64,000 nt of DNA from Thysanoteuthis rhombus (GCA_963457665.1 OY735203.1:5961857-6025856), one strand, 5' to 3'. Positions 12,240 to 23,960 are shown, counted from the first letter of the stretch. Program-made: numbers and translations. Notes: generated from the sequence alone by a model not told the origin.

Positions 12240-13830
12240 GGAGACCGTTTCAAATTATTGCAATTTATAAACATGCTGGCAGATCATATCTATTTCTTGA
12301 TACATGTTTGATTATGTTGACTTCAAACAAATTTAGTTACACAATACTAAGATAGCATGAATCTGCACCCTCTCCTTGCTACCACTCATATTTATGAATC
12401 ATGTGGTCAAAAGCTTTCTACTTGTTTCCTAATATTTCTTTTGTGATCATAATTTGCTAAAAATACTATTGAACACAAATCTAAGAGTCCAATTTATAAT
12501 TGTTCCAGATATTTTGAATATTGTAATGGGGATGCTCAACACACAATGACCCTCATCACCTCATACGCGATTCCAAACATTGTATTAGGGATGGTTACAT
12601 TAGAAATGTAGATAATTTCCTTTAAACTTAGATCATCAACTCAAAATAACTGATTTCTGTTATAATAGCTAACCAGGAATGGCTGATCGATAGTTTATCA
12701 TACTTTATTCAATAAAAAACAAGCAAAACTTTTGGAGTTTTCTAAATTGGAGAGGGATATTTTGTCTGGTGAGTAATCTTTTATCTGATGATAGTGTTTG
12801 GGCATTCCACTAAAAAATTCAACTTGATTAGTTAATGTAATAATGTACTCTGAAACGGAAAAGTATTCTTGTGGATGAGCTATATTTTCTAATTCAGTAA
12901 ACACTTTGACATTTCTGAAGGAAACTAGTAGTATACCTTTTTCTATCTAGAAATGAATGACATATATAAAAGCAAAATATAATTAGCTTGACATTTTATC
13001 TTTAATAAAAGTTAATGCAATCCAATATGACAAAACCTCTATAAGAAGAAAAAAATACTTTTATTATTCCCCTGACATTCATTTAGCTCAAAGAATATAC
13101 CAACAATTACTTTTGATTTCTGATTTCGTCAATTATAGAATCAGAAAGATTTATTTGAATGGCAAATATTGAGTACAAAAATGAACTGAATGAAGCAAAA
13201 AAGATAAAAACTGGTTTCTATAGCAAATAATGTTTTGTTAAATTCAGAATAGTTTCAGCAAATATTCTGAACTTTAAAAAAAAAAAAAGATTTGATCCAC
13301 TTACAAAGAATTCAAAAAGCCAATTAGATATCAATTTTCTGGTCTTTCAAGAAGGCACAATAAAATCAATAGATCTTTGTAACTTTAAATTGCACTTGCA
13401 CAGACTGCAGCTGACCTCAACAATCCAAGACTCAATATACACATCAAAATATTTCTGATTTATAGTTTATGAACATTTAGAAATTAGGATTTATAATTTA
13501 ATCATCTAATAAAATTTTTTAATGAAAAATAAATCCCCCAGATGTTGAAAACATAGGAATTCTAAGATTTGACTGCTTTAATTGCTCCAAGTTTACAAGA
13601 CAACCGCTTTCACATTAAGATTTATGAGGTCTTAGATACTGAATTTCCATTTTGTGACTAATTTGAAATAAATATACTATATGTACTAAGATAGAAGATT
13701 AATGGGTTACAAAAGTATTTAAAGGACTACCACTCCACGCAACTTATCCAAGCCCCATAGCTGGTTATATCTAGCTTTAGTAGACAGTCATAATACCAAC
13801 TTATTAGAAACAGTGTAATATTTTCATTAG
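12240..13830. other. No gene or recognised repeat
   Basis: Very AT-rich, CpG-poor, intron- or intergenic-like. Confidence 0.4.
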
Positions 13831-13834
13831 TCTC

Positions 13835-14148
13835 TCAATCTGGTTAGTTATGCAATAGAAACGATTATGTGACCAACATCTTTAGGAAGAAAGCCATGCT
13901 AGGGGTGATCAATCAAAAAATTGGAAAAAAAAAAAATGAATAAGTTACTTCATTTGCCTTTAGTCCGCACCATCAAAACCGTGTGTTGAACGCTGCCGGA
14001 CACAGGCTAATTTAACATTATCAAAGCATTTGGAAAACTTATTTTAGGGAGGAATTTAAAAAACAAAACGAACAAAAATACTGTTAAGGAGAGTGTGCGC
14101 AAAATTTTAAGTTTCTGCTATGAATAGTGAGGGCTAGGTAGAATTAAG

Positions 14149-14150
<2 letters not shown>
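13835..14150 (+). repeat. Family A copy with extended body
   Basis: First segment at 13845-13960, then the C-rich middle (gaacgctgccgg, gctaatttaacatta) and a third part (gagtgtgcgcaaaattttaa, gctatgaatagtgagggcta) that ends where a (TA)25 array begins at 14149. The third part recurs at 22065, 22345 and 31130. Confidence 0.6.

Positions 14151-14199
<49 letters not shown>
14149..14199. repeat. (TA)n microsatellite joining family A and family F fragments
   Basis: About 25 repeats. It separates the family A third part (left) from the reverse family F fragment (right). Confidence 0.95.
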
Positions 14200-14200
<1 letters not shown>

Positions 14201-14245
14201 GCTCTTCCATAGGAATAGAGCACTCTGGTGGATGAGGAGTTTCTG
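14198..14245 (-). repeat. Fragment of repeat family F
   Basis: Reverse complement of the 3' part of the copy at 9280-9535: shared words aatgctctt, tagga, agagcact and ggtggatgagga. Confidence 0.55.
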
Positions 14246-14275
14246 TGTAAATGAATATATTGCTTAAATTCAGCC

Positions 14276-14440
14276 TTACAGTTCCGTAGTCCGGAGGTAG
14301 GATATCGGCCTCCAGGTCCGATGTGAGGGTTTCAATTCTGCCTCGCGGTACTGGATGGGATAAAGTCTATAGCCACACTGAAGAAACGTAATACATCGAA
14401 ACAGCTGTCGTGGATGACACAATAAGATATAAAGATATTA
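14276..14440 (+). mobile_element. tRNA-derived SINE fragment (tRNA-Trp-like head plus body)
   Basis: Positions 14276-14350 resemble a decayed tRNA: a possible A box around 14284-14298, an anticodon-loop-like CTCCAGG with CCA at 14312-14314 (as in tRNA-Trp), and a B-box-like gggtttcaattct at 14328-14340. The following body (tggatgggataaagtctata ... catcgaaacagctgtcgtgg) recurs in reverse at 41290-41403. The body ends near 14440 next to a family A tail. The tRNA part is too altered to be a functional tRNA gene. Confidence 0.6.
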
Positions 14441-14680
14441 TCTCTGAACACATGAATAACTTGAAGCTAGGAAAAGTGTTTAAACCGCTTCATTGTGGGT
14501 AGTGGTGATTAAGAACAGCAACAACAATTAAATGCACAACAGATGAGATTTATGCGAAAAGATTTTTCCCCATCTCTAGGTAGCATGTTGTGTTGGGGAT
14601 GATCAATGAAAAATTTGAAAAAGATGTGATCAATTAGTAAGTTACTTCTCTTGAGCTGGTGATAATTCAAAGGTCTGAAT
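14430..14680 (+). repeat. Family A end followed by a second family A start
   Basis: 14440-14515 carries the family end (gaacacatgaataacttgaa ... gtttaaacc ... gtggtgatt). From 14575 another copy begins partway (gcatgttgtgttggggatga, gatcaatgaaaaattt, gtgatcaattagtaagttac) and ends in A13. Confidence 0.55.
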
Positions 14681-14702
14681 TTAAAAAAAAAAAATGATCA
14701 TG

Positions 14703-15010
14703 AGAGAGAAAGAAAGAAAGAAAGACAAAGAGTGGCGAGAGAAAGAAAGACAAAGAGTGGCGAGAGAAAGAGAGAAAGAAAGACAAAGAGTGGCGAGAGA
14801 AAGAGTGGCGAGAGAAAGAAAGAAAGAAAGACAAAGAGTGGCAAGAGAAAGAAAGAAAGACTAAGAGTGGAGCGAGCAAGAGAGATAAAGAAGGAAAGAA
14901 AGACAGAGTGGAGCTAGCGAGAGAAAGAAAGACAAAGAGTGGAGTGAGCGAGAGAGATAAAGAAAGAAATATAAAGAGTGGAGCGAGCGAGAGAGAGAAG
15001 AAAAGAAAAA
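14703..15010. repeat. Purine-rich minisatellite (GA/GAAA with agagtgg units)
   Basis: About ten irregular units of 25-40 bases, each made of gagagaaagaaagaaagaca plus aagagtgg, with later units reading gagtggagcgagcgagaga. All purines lie on the + strand for 300 bases apart from isolated c and t. The 60-72 codon ORFs on both strands here are translations of this repeat, not genes. Confidence 0.9.
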
Positions 15011-15129
15011 AAAAAATTTTTTTGCACTGCTATAGAATTTTCCTGTCAGTGTACATCATTAAAAGTAGCAAATTTTTTTTTTTTTGTGGATCCAACATTG
15101 ATATGAGAGGGAAAAAAAAACCCTAATAT

Positions 15130-15740
15130 TTTGGGCATATCATGCTTGTTTTTGAGATAAAAGTGCAACAAACTCAAAAAATGACTTATGCCGTTTGTAA
15201 TGAAGATGCTGTGAATGATTGAATGTGTCAAAAGTGGTTTGCAATGTTTCATACTGGGGATTCTCCCTGAATCATACTACAATCATGCAGACCAGTTGAG
15301 GTTGATAGCAATTAGAGGAAGACATCATTTGCAAATCAATGTTATATAAGGCTACTGTGAGCTAACATATTGAAAATATCAAAATTAAGTGTTGGAAATC
15401 ATTTGCACCAGTTTAATCATGTTAGTCACTTTGATGTGTGGCTACCACTGTCATTCACTAAAAACAAAATTTTTTTTTTTTTTTCAAACAAAATGTGACA
15501 AGCTACGAAAAGCGAATACTTTGCCAGGTGAAATGCAAGACATTGTTGGGTAAATGAAATGAACCACTTGTATCAGTAACTGTATCAAAAGGTCAGTCTT
15601 CATCCAAAGAAAGTGATCCTGTGTACACGGACGGATCTGAAGGGAGCCCTCTACTATGATGACCTCCTGGAGGAACAATTGAATCAAACAAGAACTGCTC
15701 TCAGATGAAATGAAGGCAGCCATTGTTGAAATGGAAAACA
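15130..15740 (+). mobile_element. Degraded mariner transposon, internally deleted
   Basis: Transposase remnants read in the + direction: a helix-turn-helix part (15150-15250; NEDAVND, a stop, then CQKWFAMFHTGD), SCRPVEVDS (about 15275-15305), then after a gap HPKKVILC and KGALYYDDLLEEQL (15600-15680). These match the order of mariner transposases whose intact form reads GEDAV.ERTCQKWF, SGRPVEVD, LHPKKVML and KG.LYYE.L. The catalytic aspartate blocks are not visible, and in-frame stops show it is dead. Terminal inverted repeats were not located. Confidence 0.7.
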
Positions 15741-15780
15741 TCTAAAATGAGTTAGGAAAGGCGTAGTATTCCACCAAGTT

Positions 15781-16110
15781 AATTCTAGATTGCCTACTGC
15801 TTTAGTGACTTGGCTAAAATTGTTACAGTTCTGCGCAGAAGATTTTACCTATCTGCTGTAATCAGATATTGCATCTCCAGATTACCATTTGTTCCATCTT
15901 TGAGGATTGTCTTGTGGAAAGGAAAAAAAAAAAAAGTTCTGCTTGGGCACTTTTTAGAAACTTATGTTACTAAGAAATTAGAAAGAAGGGGAGATCAGTG
16001 AATAAGTTACATCTCTCGCCTTTTGTTGAGCAAGGAGGTTGAATTTCCTGAAAGCAGGCATGAATGCTGCTGGATATAAACTAAGAGACCATTCTAGCTG
16101 GAAATTATCT
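15781..16110 (+). repeat. Composite repeat containing family A, copy 1
   Basis: The block at 15781-15920 (tagattgcctactgctttag ... ctaaaattgttacagtt ... catctccag ... tttgttccatctttgaggat) followed by a degraded family A segment recurs at 18700-19015. The shared non-A part is about 140 bases and shows that both were copied as one unit. Confidence 0.65.
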
Positions 16111-17140
16111 TTTAGCTTTACTCAGTGAAATAGAACAAAAGCGCATATATCTTAAAATATTGATTAATTCAGTAATGCATATTTGAGAAAATTATGTTTA
16201 AAAAAAATGACCTCAAGAACTTGGCCAAACATGATCCTTGTACAAAGGTTAGGCTGCCATAAAACTATATTCATTGATTTAGATAGAACAGTGCATCAGA
16301 GGCCTGATGATATTGCCACACATTTCAAGTACCCAGGCCAAAGTCTCATCAACAGTATAATTGGAAGAAATCTCATGTTTATCAAAATAAGCTACTCCAA
16401 TCAGAAAGAGATTAGACTGTTTGTGCCGTTGGCTTGGGATGAAATAATGTACTGTAATGAGATTTCTTTGAGATATGAGAAATATTAACTGAATTTGCCA
16501 AAATCAGCTGGCTGGACAATTCTATAATTAAGTTATATTATGTTTTATTGGAATCTCTTTGACAATTTAGAGTTCTTTGAAGCCGATGCCTTTGAGTAGC
16601 AGGTCTAAAAGCAGATCTATTTTCAGCTTTCAGGTTTTTGGGGGTTTTTTTTAGAAGAGTAAAATGACAAGAATTACCCTAAAATGTTGGAAAATTTCAG
16701 ATTGAAGTTGTTTTTTTTTTTGCAAGAAATTCTCCCTTAATAATAATGTCTGGGGAAAGAATTGCATTTGTTTGAATTTAGTACTAGTTCAATTTCCATT
16801 ACTAATTTCCAAATTTTTTCAGTCTCTTCCCAAGATTTTTTTGTCTATATATTACAGCCAAATCAATGATGTTTAGCATAAGTATAGTTAATAGAAATAT
16901 ATGTACATTTATAATGATATTCATGTGCTTGTGTGTAGATCTATATATGCAGGTTTACATTTGCTTGCATGTATCAATATATGCCAATGAATACTCTTAT
17001 GGGTGTAAATATACATATGGGAGAGGGAGAGATGCATGACAGGTATGAATATTTATGTTTATAGTCAGTATTGCAAACTTGACACTTTTAGTGCTAAATT
17101 TGTGCTTTTTTTGTTTTGGTAGAACAAAAAGCTGAAGTGT
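16110..17140. other. No gene or recognised repeat
   Basis: AT-rich. The 101-codon ORF 16183-16488 lacks recognisable motifs and splice context. Confidence 0.35.
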
Positions 17141-17425
17141 GAAAGAAGAAGCACATGGCATTTGATCGAGAAGAATCTAGATGTTATTAATACACCCATC
17201 AAGATAAGGCCTCCAAAACGTCAAAATTGTTTGTTTTTTTCCACAATGAAAATTATTTTTTTTAATTATTTTAGAAGGGGTCTTGCAGAGTTCTGGTGAC
17301 AATATTCAAGTCTATTAACAAAACGTAATGGCCAGAAGTGATGAAATAAAACACTTGAACACGCAGTCAAAAAAGGATGGAACCTTCAGTCATTTTGGAT
17401 GGCTATGATTGTTCAAGGGGTTGAC
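17140..17425 (+). repeat. Family D copy
   Basis: Shows gagaagaatctagatgttat, taatacacccatcaagataa, agaaggggtcttgcagagtt, taatggccagaagtgatgaa and ggatggctatgattgttcaa. Confidence 0.6.
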
Positions 17426-18467
17426 ATTTATAATGATATACTTTTAAAGTTGAAAAGGAATTTTGCAATTAAAAATTAAGCGCACACACACACTAATGTC
17501 TAATTATTCATTTGTTTTGTGCTACTAGATTTTTTAATCTAGTCATGAAAATATCTTTTACTTGGCACTTTTTCGTCTGCTCTTTGGCAGTGAATGGCAT
17601 GTGTGAATATATCCTTTTAAGATGGCAACACAATTTATAGCTGTATTTCCATTTCTATATATGCCTTCATGTATATATTCCTTTATCAAGCATTAAGATA
17701 TTTAAAATTGCATTTGAGAGTGAAACATATTTCAATACATTCAACTGTGCGCTCCAAAAACTTTGAAGATATCGTTCATGAAGAGCAAATGAATACCTAC
17801 CTAACACCTAGTTTTTACCGTCTCATTTGAAGACTTTTCATGAGTCAGTGTATACAAGATATAGTGGTAAAATTCTGTATGATATTCGGTTCACATTTGC
17901 TATTCAAATTCCCAAAAGTTTCACACCTTGAATATAAGCCTATAAACAGATATGCATACTAACTTACATATTAAGAAACATAGGTATATTTTGCGTGCTT
18001 CACTATGTGTCTATTACATGAATGTACAATAACATTCTTTGCAAAGAATGAGAATAGCTCACTTGAAAGTTCAAGTTGAATCTTATATTTGTCTGTAACC
18101 AAGATCTTGTTTAAAGACAAAGTCTTAAAAATCAGAGTTGTTTACCATTTCAGCCAGCATAAGAAAGTAAGGTTTTGAAGACTGACACTACATTCTTTTG
18201 TTACAGACAGTAAACAACTTTTTGCTTTGTATGTCAGACATGAAAAAGCTTGTTTGCAGATATTTCAAAATTTTATTTGTCAAACTAGAGTTGAGGTGCA
18301 AGTTTAGAAAAAATATCAGGGATGTTTCAGTTTTTTTGCAGTTAAAATGCCATGTGCTTCTTCTTGCTCACTCCGATTAAGGCATGAACTATAACCTACC
18401 TTTGATATTTTTTACAGAGAAAAAAAAAAAAAAATGGGAAGTCTTTTTAGCTTACTGAACCTCATAG

Positions 18468-18611
18468 CAGTGTATTCTAACTGGGGTTCTATAAGAACTT
18501 CATGAAAAAAATTTGCAAGGAAATGTTCTTATATTCTATCATGGCTTTTTATATTTTAGTCTTCAGATCCCATAACATTCTACTCTAAGTTAAAAATCAT
18601 TGAATCTACTG
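18468..18611. mobile_element. Possible short hAT-like miniature element
   Basis: Begins cagtgtattctaactggggt, a typical hAT-like start, and ends gaatctactg, whose reverse complement CAGTAGATTC matches it. No convincing 8-bp duplication flanks it. Confidence 0.35.
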
Positions 18612-18699
18612 ATGCAATAGAATGGTACAATTAGTTCTGTGATACATACCAATGTGAGAATACTTGCTGAGGAATAATGGTTACAAATGGGCATGGTAT

Positions 18700-19015
18700 T
18701 CCGTTAATATTAGATTACAGGTTGCTTTGGTGACTGGACTAAAATTGTTACAGTTTGGCTCAGAAGTTTTTTCACCCATCTCTAATCAGCATCTCCAAAT
18801 CATTTGTTCCATCTTTACAGGATTTTTTTTTTTCTTTGAGACAAAGACATTTTTGGCTGGTCACTCGATAGAAACAGTCACATGACTAAGAAATTAGAAC
18901 GAAAGGGAGATCAATGAATAATCTACATCTCTCGTCTTTTGTTGAGTAAGACAACAGTTTCAATAAAGCAAGCGTAAATGCTGCTTGGTACAATCTAAAG
19001 GACCAATTTAGCAGA
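18700..19015 (+). repeat. Composite repeat containing family A, copy 2
   Basis: Matches 15781-16110 along most of its length, including ctaaaattgttacagttt, catctccaaatcatttgttc, taagaaattagaacgaaagg and gagatcaatgaataatctac. Here the family A start (ctggtcactcgatagaaaca) is better kept than in copy 1. Confidence 0.65.
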
Positions 19016-19959
19016 AACTTAGTTTTACTCAATGAAATAAAACAAATGTTTTAAAATGTTAATTATTTTGATGATTTAGACTGGGTAACCATTGCTAGTA
19101 TACTGAGTTTGATTATCACTGGGAACCTGCTGTTGTGGACTTGTGCCAAAGTAAGTTGAGCTTAGTCAATAACTCTATAATACATATGAGCTTTCAGTAC
19201 CCCAGCACAGCAACAAAACAAATTGATCCAAATACTGTGGTCTGGATTATGTAAAACTAAGAAAGTGTTGCATGGGCAGCATTTTGAATGTTTTAAGTTG
19301 CATCAGCCATTATGAATATGTTTTGATAAGAGATGGAATTTCATTGGTTCTAGCTGAACTGGTTTCTGCCAATCAAAAGCAAATTTGTGAAAGTTTGCTC
19401 AGACCTACAATCGCTTTCTGGATGTTGACAGTTTAACAATCAGATGTTGAAAATGGCCTAAATTTCTGTAATATGTAATATCCATCAATCAATAAAAATC
19501 AATACACAAGACAGCCCTACATTTGTAAGAGTTTGAAGTCCAATTTATTATTTAAATTTTTTAAATTGTGAGAATGATGAAAAAAAAAAAAAAAAATGTC
19601 TTGGATGTTGAAATGAAAAGATGAAAAGAAATTATCCCAATTTTCACAATTTATTGATTTGAACTGATTGGAGGGAAAGGCGGAGACTATTAATGGAAGT
19701 GAAGGGCCCCAATTTTTCATAAGGTTTGCGCATGTCTTCTGCAAGTTGTTTTTAGCAACTGAATTAATGTTTCTTCTTCCATATGCAGAACATGGAAAAC
19801 TGTACATGGGGAAGGGGTAAAGCCAAGCAGAACCGTAGGAGGAGAATACAAATTTGAATTCACCATAAGTAGTGGATATATTGTAAAGCATGGAAGGAGG
19901 AGGAGAAAAGGTTTTTAAATCAGTTTTGTTCAATCAAATTCTCAAAAGCCTCTTTTTAG

Positions 19960-20160
19960 CTAATACACATCAGGGTATGACCCACCAGAAAGAATTTGAA
20001 TGCTCTGTGAGGAAACGATTTGAACAAATTAAAAAAATGGTGAATAAACGCATAGAAGATATGTGCAAAGAATTACAAAAAAAAAAATCAAAATGGGCTC
20101 AACGTGAAATACTCTATAATACAAGTTTACTTCATCTGTCAGAAAATCATTCTTAGCAAA
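19960..20160 (+). other. Coiled-coil-like open stretch, possible exon
   Basis: An acceptor-like cctctttttag ends at 19960. The following frame reads QKEFECSVRKRFEQIKKMVN and RIEDMCKELQKKK, with heptad-like spacing, to a stop at 20154-20156. No good donor follows and an A11 run contributes the lysines. It could be an upstream exon of the split gene, an old retrocopy, or chance. Confidence 0.2.
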
Positions 20161-20501
20161 CCTCCCATGAGTCAAAAAACAAAGGAATCACAACTAACTT
20201 AAATGAAAATTTTTTTCTAAAACCCCTAAATTTACTTTGATATTTTTTGCAATGACAGTGTACAGCAAAGAGTGCAGAAAAGTATGACTAAAGAACACTT
20301 GGGTTTAGGACAAATTTGCAGGATGTTTTGAATGGCTTCAAAGAGGCTAAACAGTCAAGACATCCACATCAGCCACAGCAAATGACAAACCCCAACATTC
20401 ATAATCGAGGAAGGCAGACGTCTAAAAAGATCATTTCATAGGAATAAGAATGCTCAAACATTTTCCCCATTTGAATTAGTGGTAACTGCTTTGTGTTATG
20501 A

Positions 20502-20754
20502 CAATGATTCCCAAAGTGTGCTCTGCAACTCTCCGGGGCAACAAAAATTGACCCCCAGATACAGCAGAAAATTAAAAAAAAAAAATTTTTTCTCTAGGCA
20601 ATTGTTATTTGATCCACTGATGTACATTTACGATAACAGGGAGCAACATCAAACTGGCACATTGCAAATCACTATCCACCCAGTGTTGTACTTCACCATC
20701 TTAAACATTAGATGCGGCTTGGTCAATAGTTTGATTCCATAGTTTGAGAAACTG
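20502..20754. mobile_element. hAT-like miniature element
   Basis: Starts caatgattcccaaagtgtgc and ends atagtttgagaaactg; the ends are imperfect inverted repeats (CAATGATTCCCAAAG against CAGTTTCTCAAAC). Flanks TGTTATGA and CGTGGTGA agree at 5 of 8 positions, so the target duplication is only suggestive. Confidence 0.45.
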
Positions 20755-20904
20755 CGTGGTGAACTGATATTCACACAGTCCACTAGTAGTTATGATTACC
20801 AACTGAAGAACTAAATATATAACTTTTTATATCGATCTAAATTCAGTGATTCATTATTATTTTTTACCTGAATTACCTAGCCTCATGGAATTAAGTGGGA
20901 CTCG

Positions 20905-21260
20905 CTCTTAGTCATTTATTGAACTACTAGTGTCAAAATTTGAAATCATGTAAGAAAAATTCAGTCAAAGGACAAATACGGCCAGAATAAATTCTATTCA
21001 TGATATCACTAGCATTTTCAACAGAAAAATATATGAAAGTAAAAAAAGCATCTCTATTCTCCAGAATCTTTCAGAATAAGACTGCAAGCTTGGTATGTAC
21101 AGGAGCACTGAAACACGCCAGGAAACAAACACATGCACCAATGAAGAAAAAAAGAAAAAGGATAGAGCCTTTCATTATCTTTGATGGCTATGGTTGTTCA
21201 GTATTTTCTGACTTGGTGTATAAGGATTTTTTCTCAGCACCCTAAGGTCACTGCTATTTG
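20905..21260 (+). repeat. Family D copy with central deletion
   Basis: gtcaaaatttgaaatcatgt, ggccagaataaattctattc, tcttgatatcact-like start, then a jump to ggtatgtacaggagcactga, aacacatgcacc, gatggctatggttgttcagt. Confidence 0.55.
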
Positions 21261-21794
21261 AAAAAAAAAAAAGGTTTAGAACTGTTGTGTTATGCCATTT
21301 CAGATGATGAGGAAAACCTCCACCAATGTAGGTGTTTTACAAAGTGGTGTAAAGCGGACTTTGAAAAAGCACTAGGTACCTGTTTTGTGAAATGTGAATA
21401 ATGTATTTTAAGAGATGATACCACAGTCTTTCTATCATACAAACATCACGTTTGAGTAAATAACTATTTTGTATTTCTCAAGTATACAAATTACTTTGAT
21501 GTCTATCTTTAATTTGCAAAGATTCACTGTGGAATTATTAATTTTGTGAACAGGTTTTATGATTGTCATTGAGCCGTTTTTCTTTGATGGGTCTGAATGC
21601 ATATGTGGGGTTTCTTTGATGTTGCTGCAAGAAGTGGAGATGACTCTTTTGTGGTTCATTCATTTTTTTCTAGACGAGGAAGAAACCTACCTTGAACAAC
21701 AGTAAGAAATTTGTTTTTATTCCCCCGCTTATGCTGAAAAATCAATGCAACATTTCCAGAAATCAAAATCTAACATTCCAAGGGAAATTAGGAA

Positions 21795-22440
21795 TCACTG
21801 CCACTTATATATGGTGCGTTTGGTGTGATAAATTAAAAAGTTGTAAAAAAAAAAGAAAAAAAGAAAAAAAAAAGAGGAGTGTTCAATGAATAAGTCACAT
21901 CTCCCACTTGTTGGATGGTGATCACTATAAAAAGACAAAAAAAAACAAAAAAAAAAACAGACAGGAATAATCTAGTGACCAATTTAACATTAATTGCATG
22001 GACACCACCCCAATAAAAACCTTATTTTGAAGAGGAATTTTCAAAAATATTTTCCCTACTCATTGAAAGGAGTGTATACAAAAAATTACCATGAACAGTA
22101 AGGGTTGCGCAAAGTCTGGTTAGTTACGTACATATGAATGTTAGAATGCAGAACATTCTCTCCTTACATAAACGTATACATAGAGTTGTCCTTCATTGAA
22201 ACTAGTTATATTCTTAATTTTTTATTTTAGTTAATAGATATCCAAAATTTTAGGGATACTTTAAAGTTTAACTTTCCCCATGAAACTTATCTTAAGACCT
22301 TATATTTCCTGATTGGAAAGAGAAAAAAAAAAAAAAAATGTTTTGATGCATTGAGAAGAGCATGTGCGTAGAATTCAAGGTATCTACTATGAATGGTTAG
22401 GGGTGGTCAAAGTCAGTAATCATAGATATATTTGTCAGAA
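21795..22440 (+). repeat. Family A copy, long form with repeated third part
   Basis: First segment 21815-21940 interrupted by A-rich runs, the middle to about 22020, and the third part present twice (22065-22110 and 22340-22400), so two insertions or an internal duplication. It ends with cagaacacatgaataatcta and a gtggtgatt-like end. Confidence 0.5.
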
Positions 22441-22609
22441 CACATGAATAATCTAAACCCAGTGACAGTGATTCAACTGGTCTGACTTTGGTTGTGGTGA
22501 TTGAAAATAGTCACTTCATTGAAAATGTAGAAACAAACGTCTTGCACATTTGTGACATTGTATCTCAGCATCGCTATAACTTTATTGAAACTTTGATATT
22601 GTTGCAAAA

Positions 22610-22925
22610 AAAGTCACATATGCAATATTTGTACCTCACACAAATGAATCATCATAGCTTGCTATGTACCAGAAATAATTATCCGAGGAAAAAAAAAAAG
22701 CCAACAAAACAAACTTGTATTTAAAATTATCTAGATAAGAAAAAACAAAATAAAACAAATGTTTTTAGATGGTGCCTAGTGGTGTACTGTTGCAAGTTCA
22801 AGGTTGGAGCCCCCAAAATGTGACCAGAAGTGTCTGGAGACATAGATAGATAGATACTAGCAAAAAGAGAATATGTAGCCGCCTTGGCCGAGTAATTTGT
22901 AGTGCTACTGTGATTTGATACGTCT
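22610..22925 (-). repeat. Family B copy, minus strand, near full length
   Basis: Words in order: cacacaaatgaatcatcata, tgctatgtaccagaaataat, gtgcctagtggtgtactgtt, ccccaaaatgtgaccagaag, a (GATA)n insert (22843-22857), gcaaaaagagaatatgtagc and agtgctactgtgattt at the family start. Confidence 0.65.
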
Positions 22926-23589
22926 GCCATTAGAGAATTAAGGTAATTGTTAGCAAGCTTTAAAAAGAGATATGTCATAGTTATCAATAATAAATAAAAT
23001 ATTAAAGAGAATTATAGCCCAACCTCTTAATAAAAACAAAATAGTATCATCACAACCTGAAATCTGTCCTTCAGAATAGAAGATTCATTTGTACTTTGAA
23101 TACAGAGTGGCACAGGAGTCATGAAGGGGTTTAGAGCACTCATATCTTTAGTTTTAATGATTTTTAAAATTGTTTATAACAAATGAATATTCAAACAAGT
23201 GGAATTTAATTACCCTATGCACAGATTTTTTCCCCATCAAACACCCACCATTTACAACTCCAAATTCTTGCTCTTTCAGTTACACTGCATGATATTTTGG
23301 AGTAAGGTTTGCTCCTCTGTACACGTACATGATTTTCAGCATTTTTGGCTGAACATGGTATTCCTGTACATGGTTGAATACTAATGGAACCCCATTCTTG
23401 AAAACAAATGAACAATAGACCCAGATGGTGGTATCTGCATATTCAATATCAACATTAAAAGTAAAATTCTTTAATTCAAGAATTTTACTCAGTAGCATAC
23501 TTTCGAGAGAAAAAAACAAACAAACAAACAAACAAACAACAAAACTTATAGATACTTAGGATTCCTAGGAGAAGGAAAAACTAAAAATA

Positions 23590-23706
23590 CTCCAACACAG
23601 TTAATAATTGAACAAATGTAGTGTCAAAATTTGAAGTTGTGTAAATTTTCAATGAATAAATATGTTCAGAATCGATTCTATTTATGACATATCTGACATT
23701 TGAAAG

Positions 23707-23738
<32 letters not shown>

Positions 23739-23960
23739 CACTTAAAGAATCTAAAGATTAATAAACCAGAATAACATTAAGTTAAAAAAAAAATTTTTTT
23801 TAAATTTTTGAAACTGGCTAGAAGAATAATGGTGTTGATTTTCAAGTCTATAGACTAACGAGTATTACCAGAAGCACTGGAACACAAAAACAAACCTACA
23901 CAAACATAAAGGATAGAACAATCTTAGTTATTCTGCTCTTTATCATAACTAAACCCTGGC
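23590..23960 (+). repeat. Family D copy with long A run
   Basis: agtgtcaaaatttgaagttg, cagaatcgattctatttatg, A-rich insert (23710-23739), ggctagaagaataatggtgt, gactaacgagtattaccaga and agcactggaacacaaaaaca. Confidence 0.55.

Noticed and set aside
14276-14350. A true tRNA-Trp gene
   Set aside because: Stems do not pair well, the A box is poor and a SINE body follows directly, so it is a tRNA-derived repeat.
14667-15126. Basic and serine-rich ORFs around 14.7-15.1 kb
   Set aside because: Frame-independent translations of the purine minisatellite.
19517-19933. 138-codon minus-strand ORF, the longest minus ORF in the left half
   Set aside because: Contains a poly-A-derived F run, shows no recognisable domain or splice context, and such lengths occur by chance in 64 kb.
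23515-23538. (CAAA)n tract, (ACCT)n at 6755-6774, (GTAT)n at 40086-40105 and similar short tracts
   Set aside because: Ordinary short microsatellites; not listed separately.
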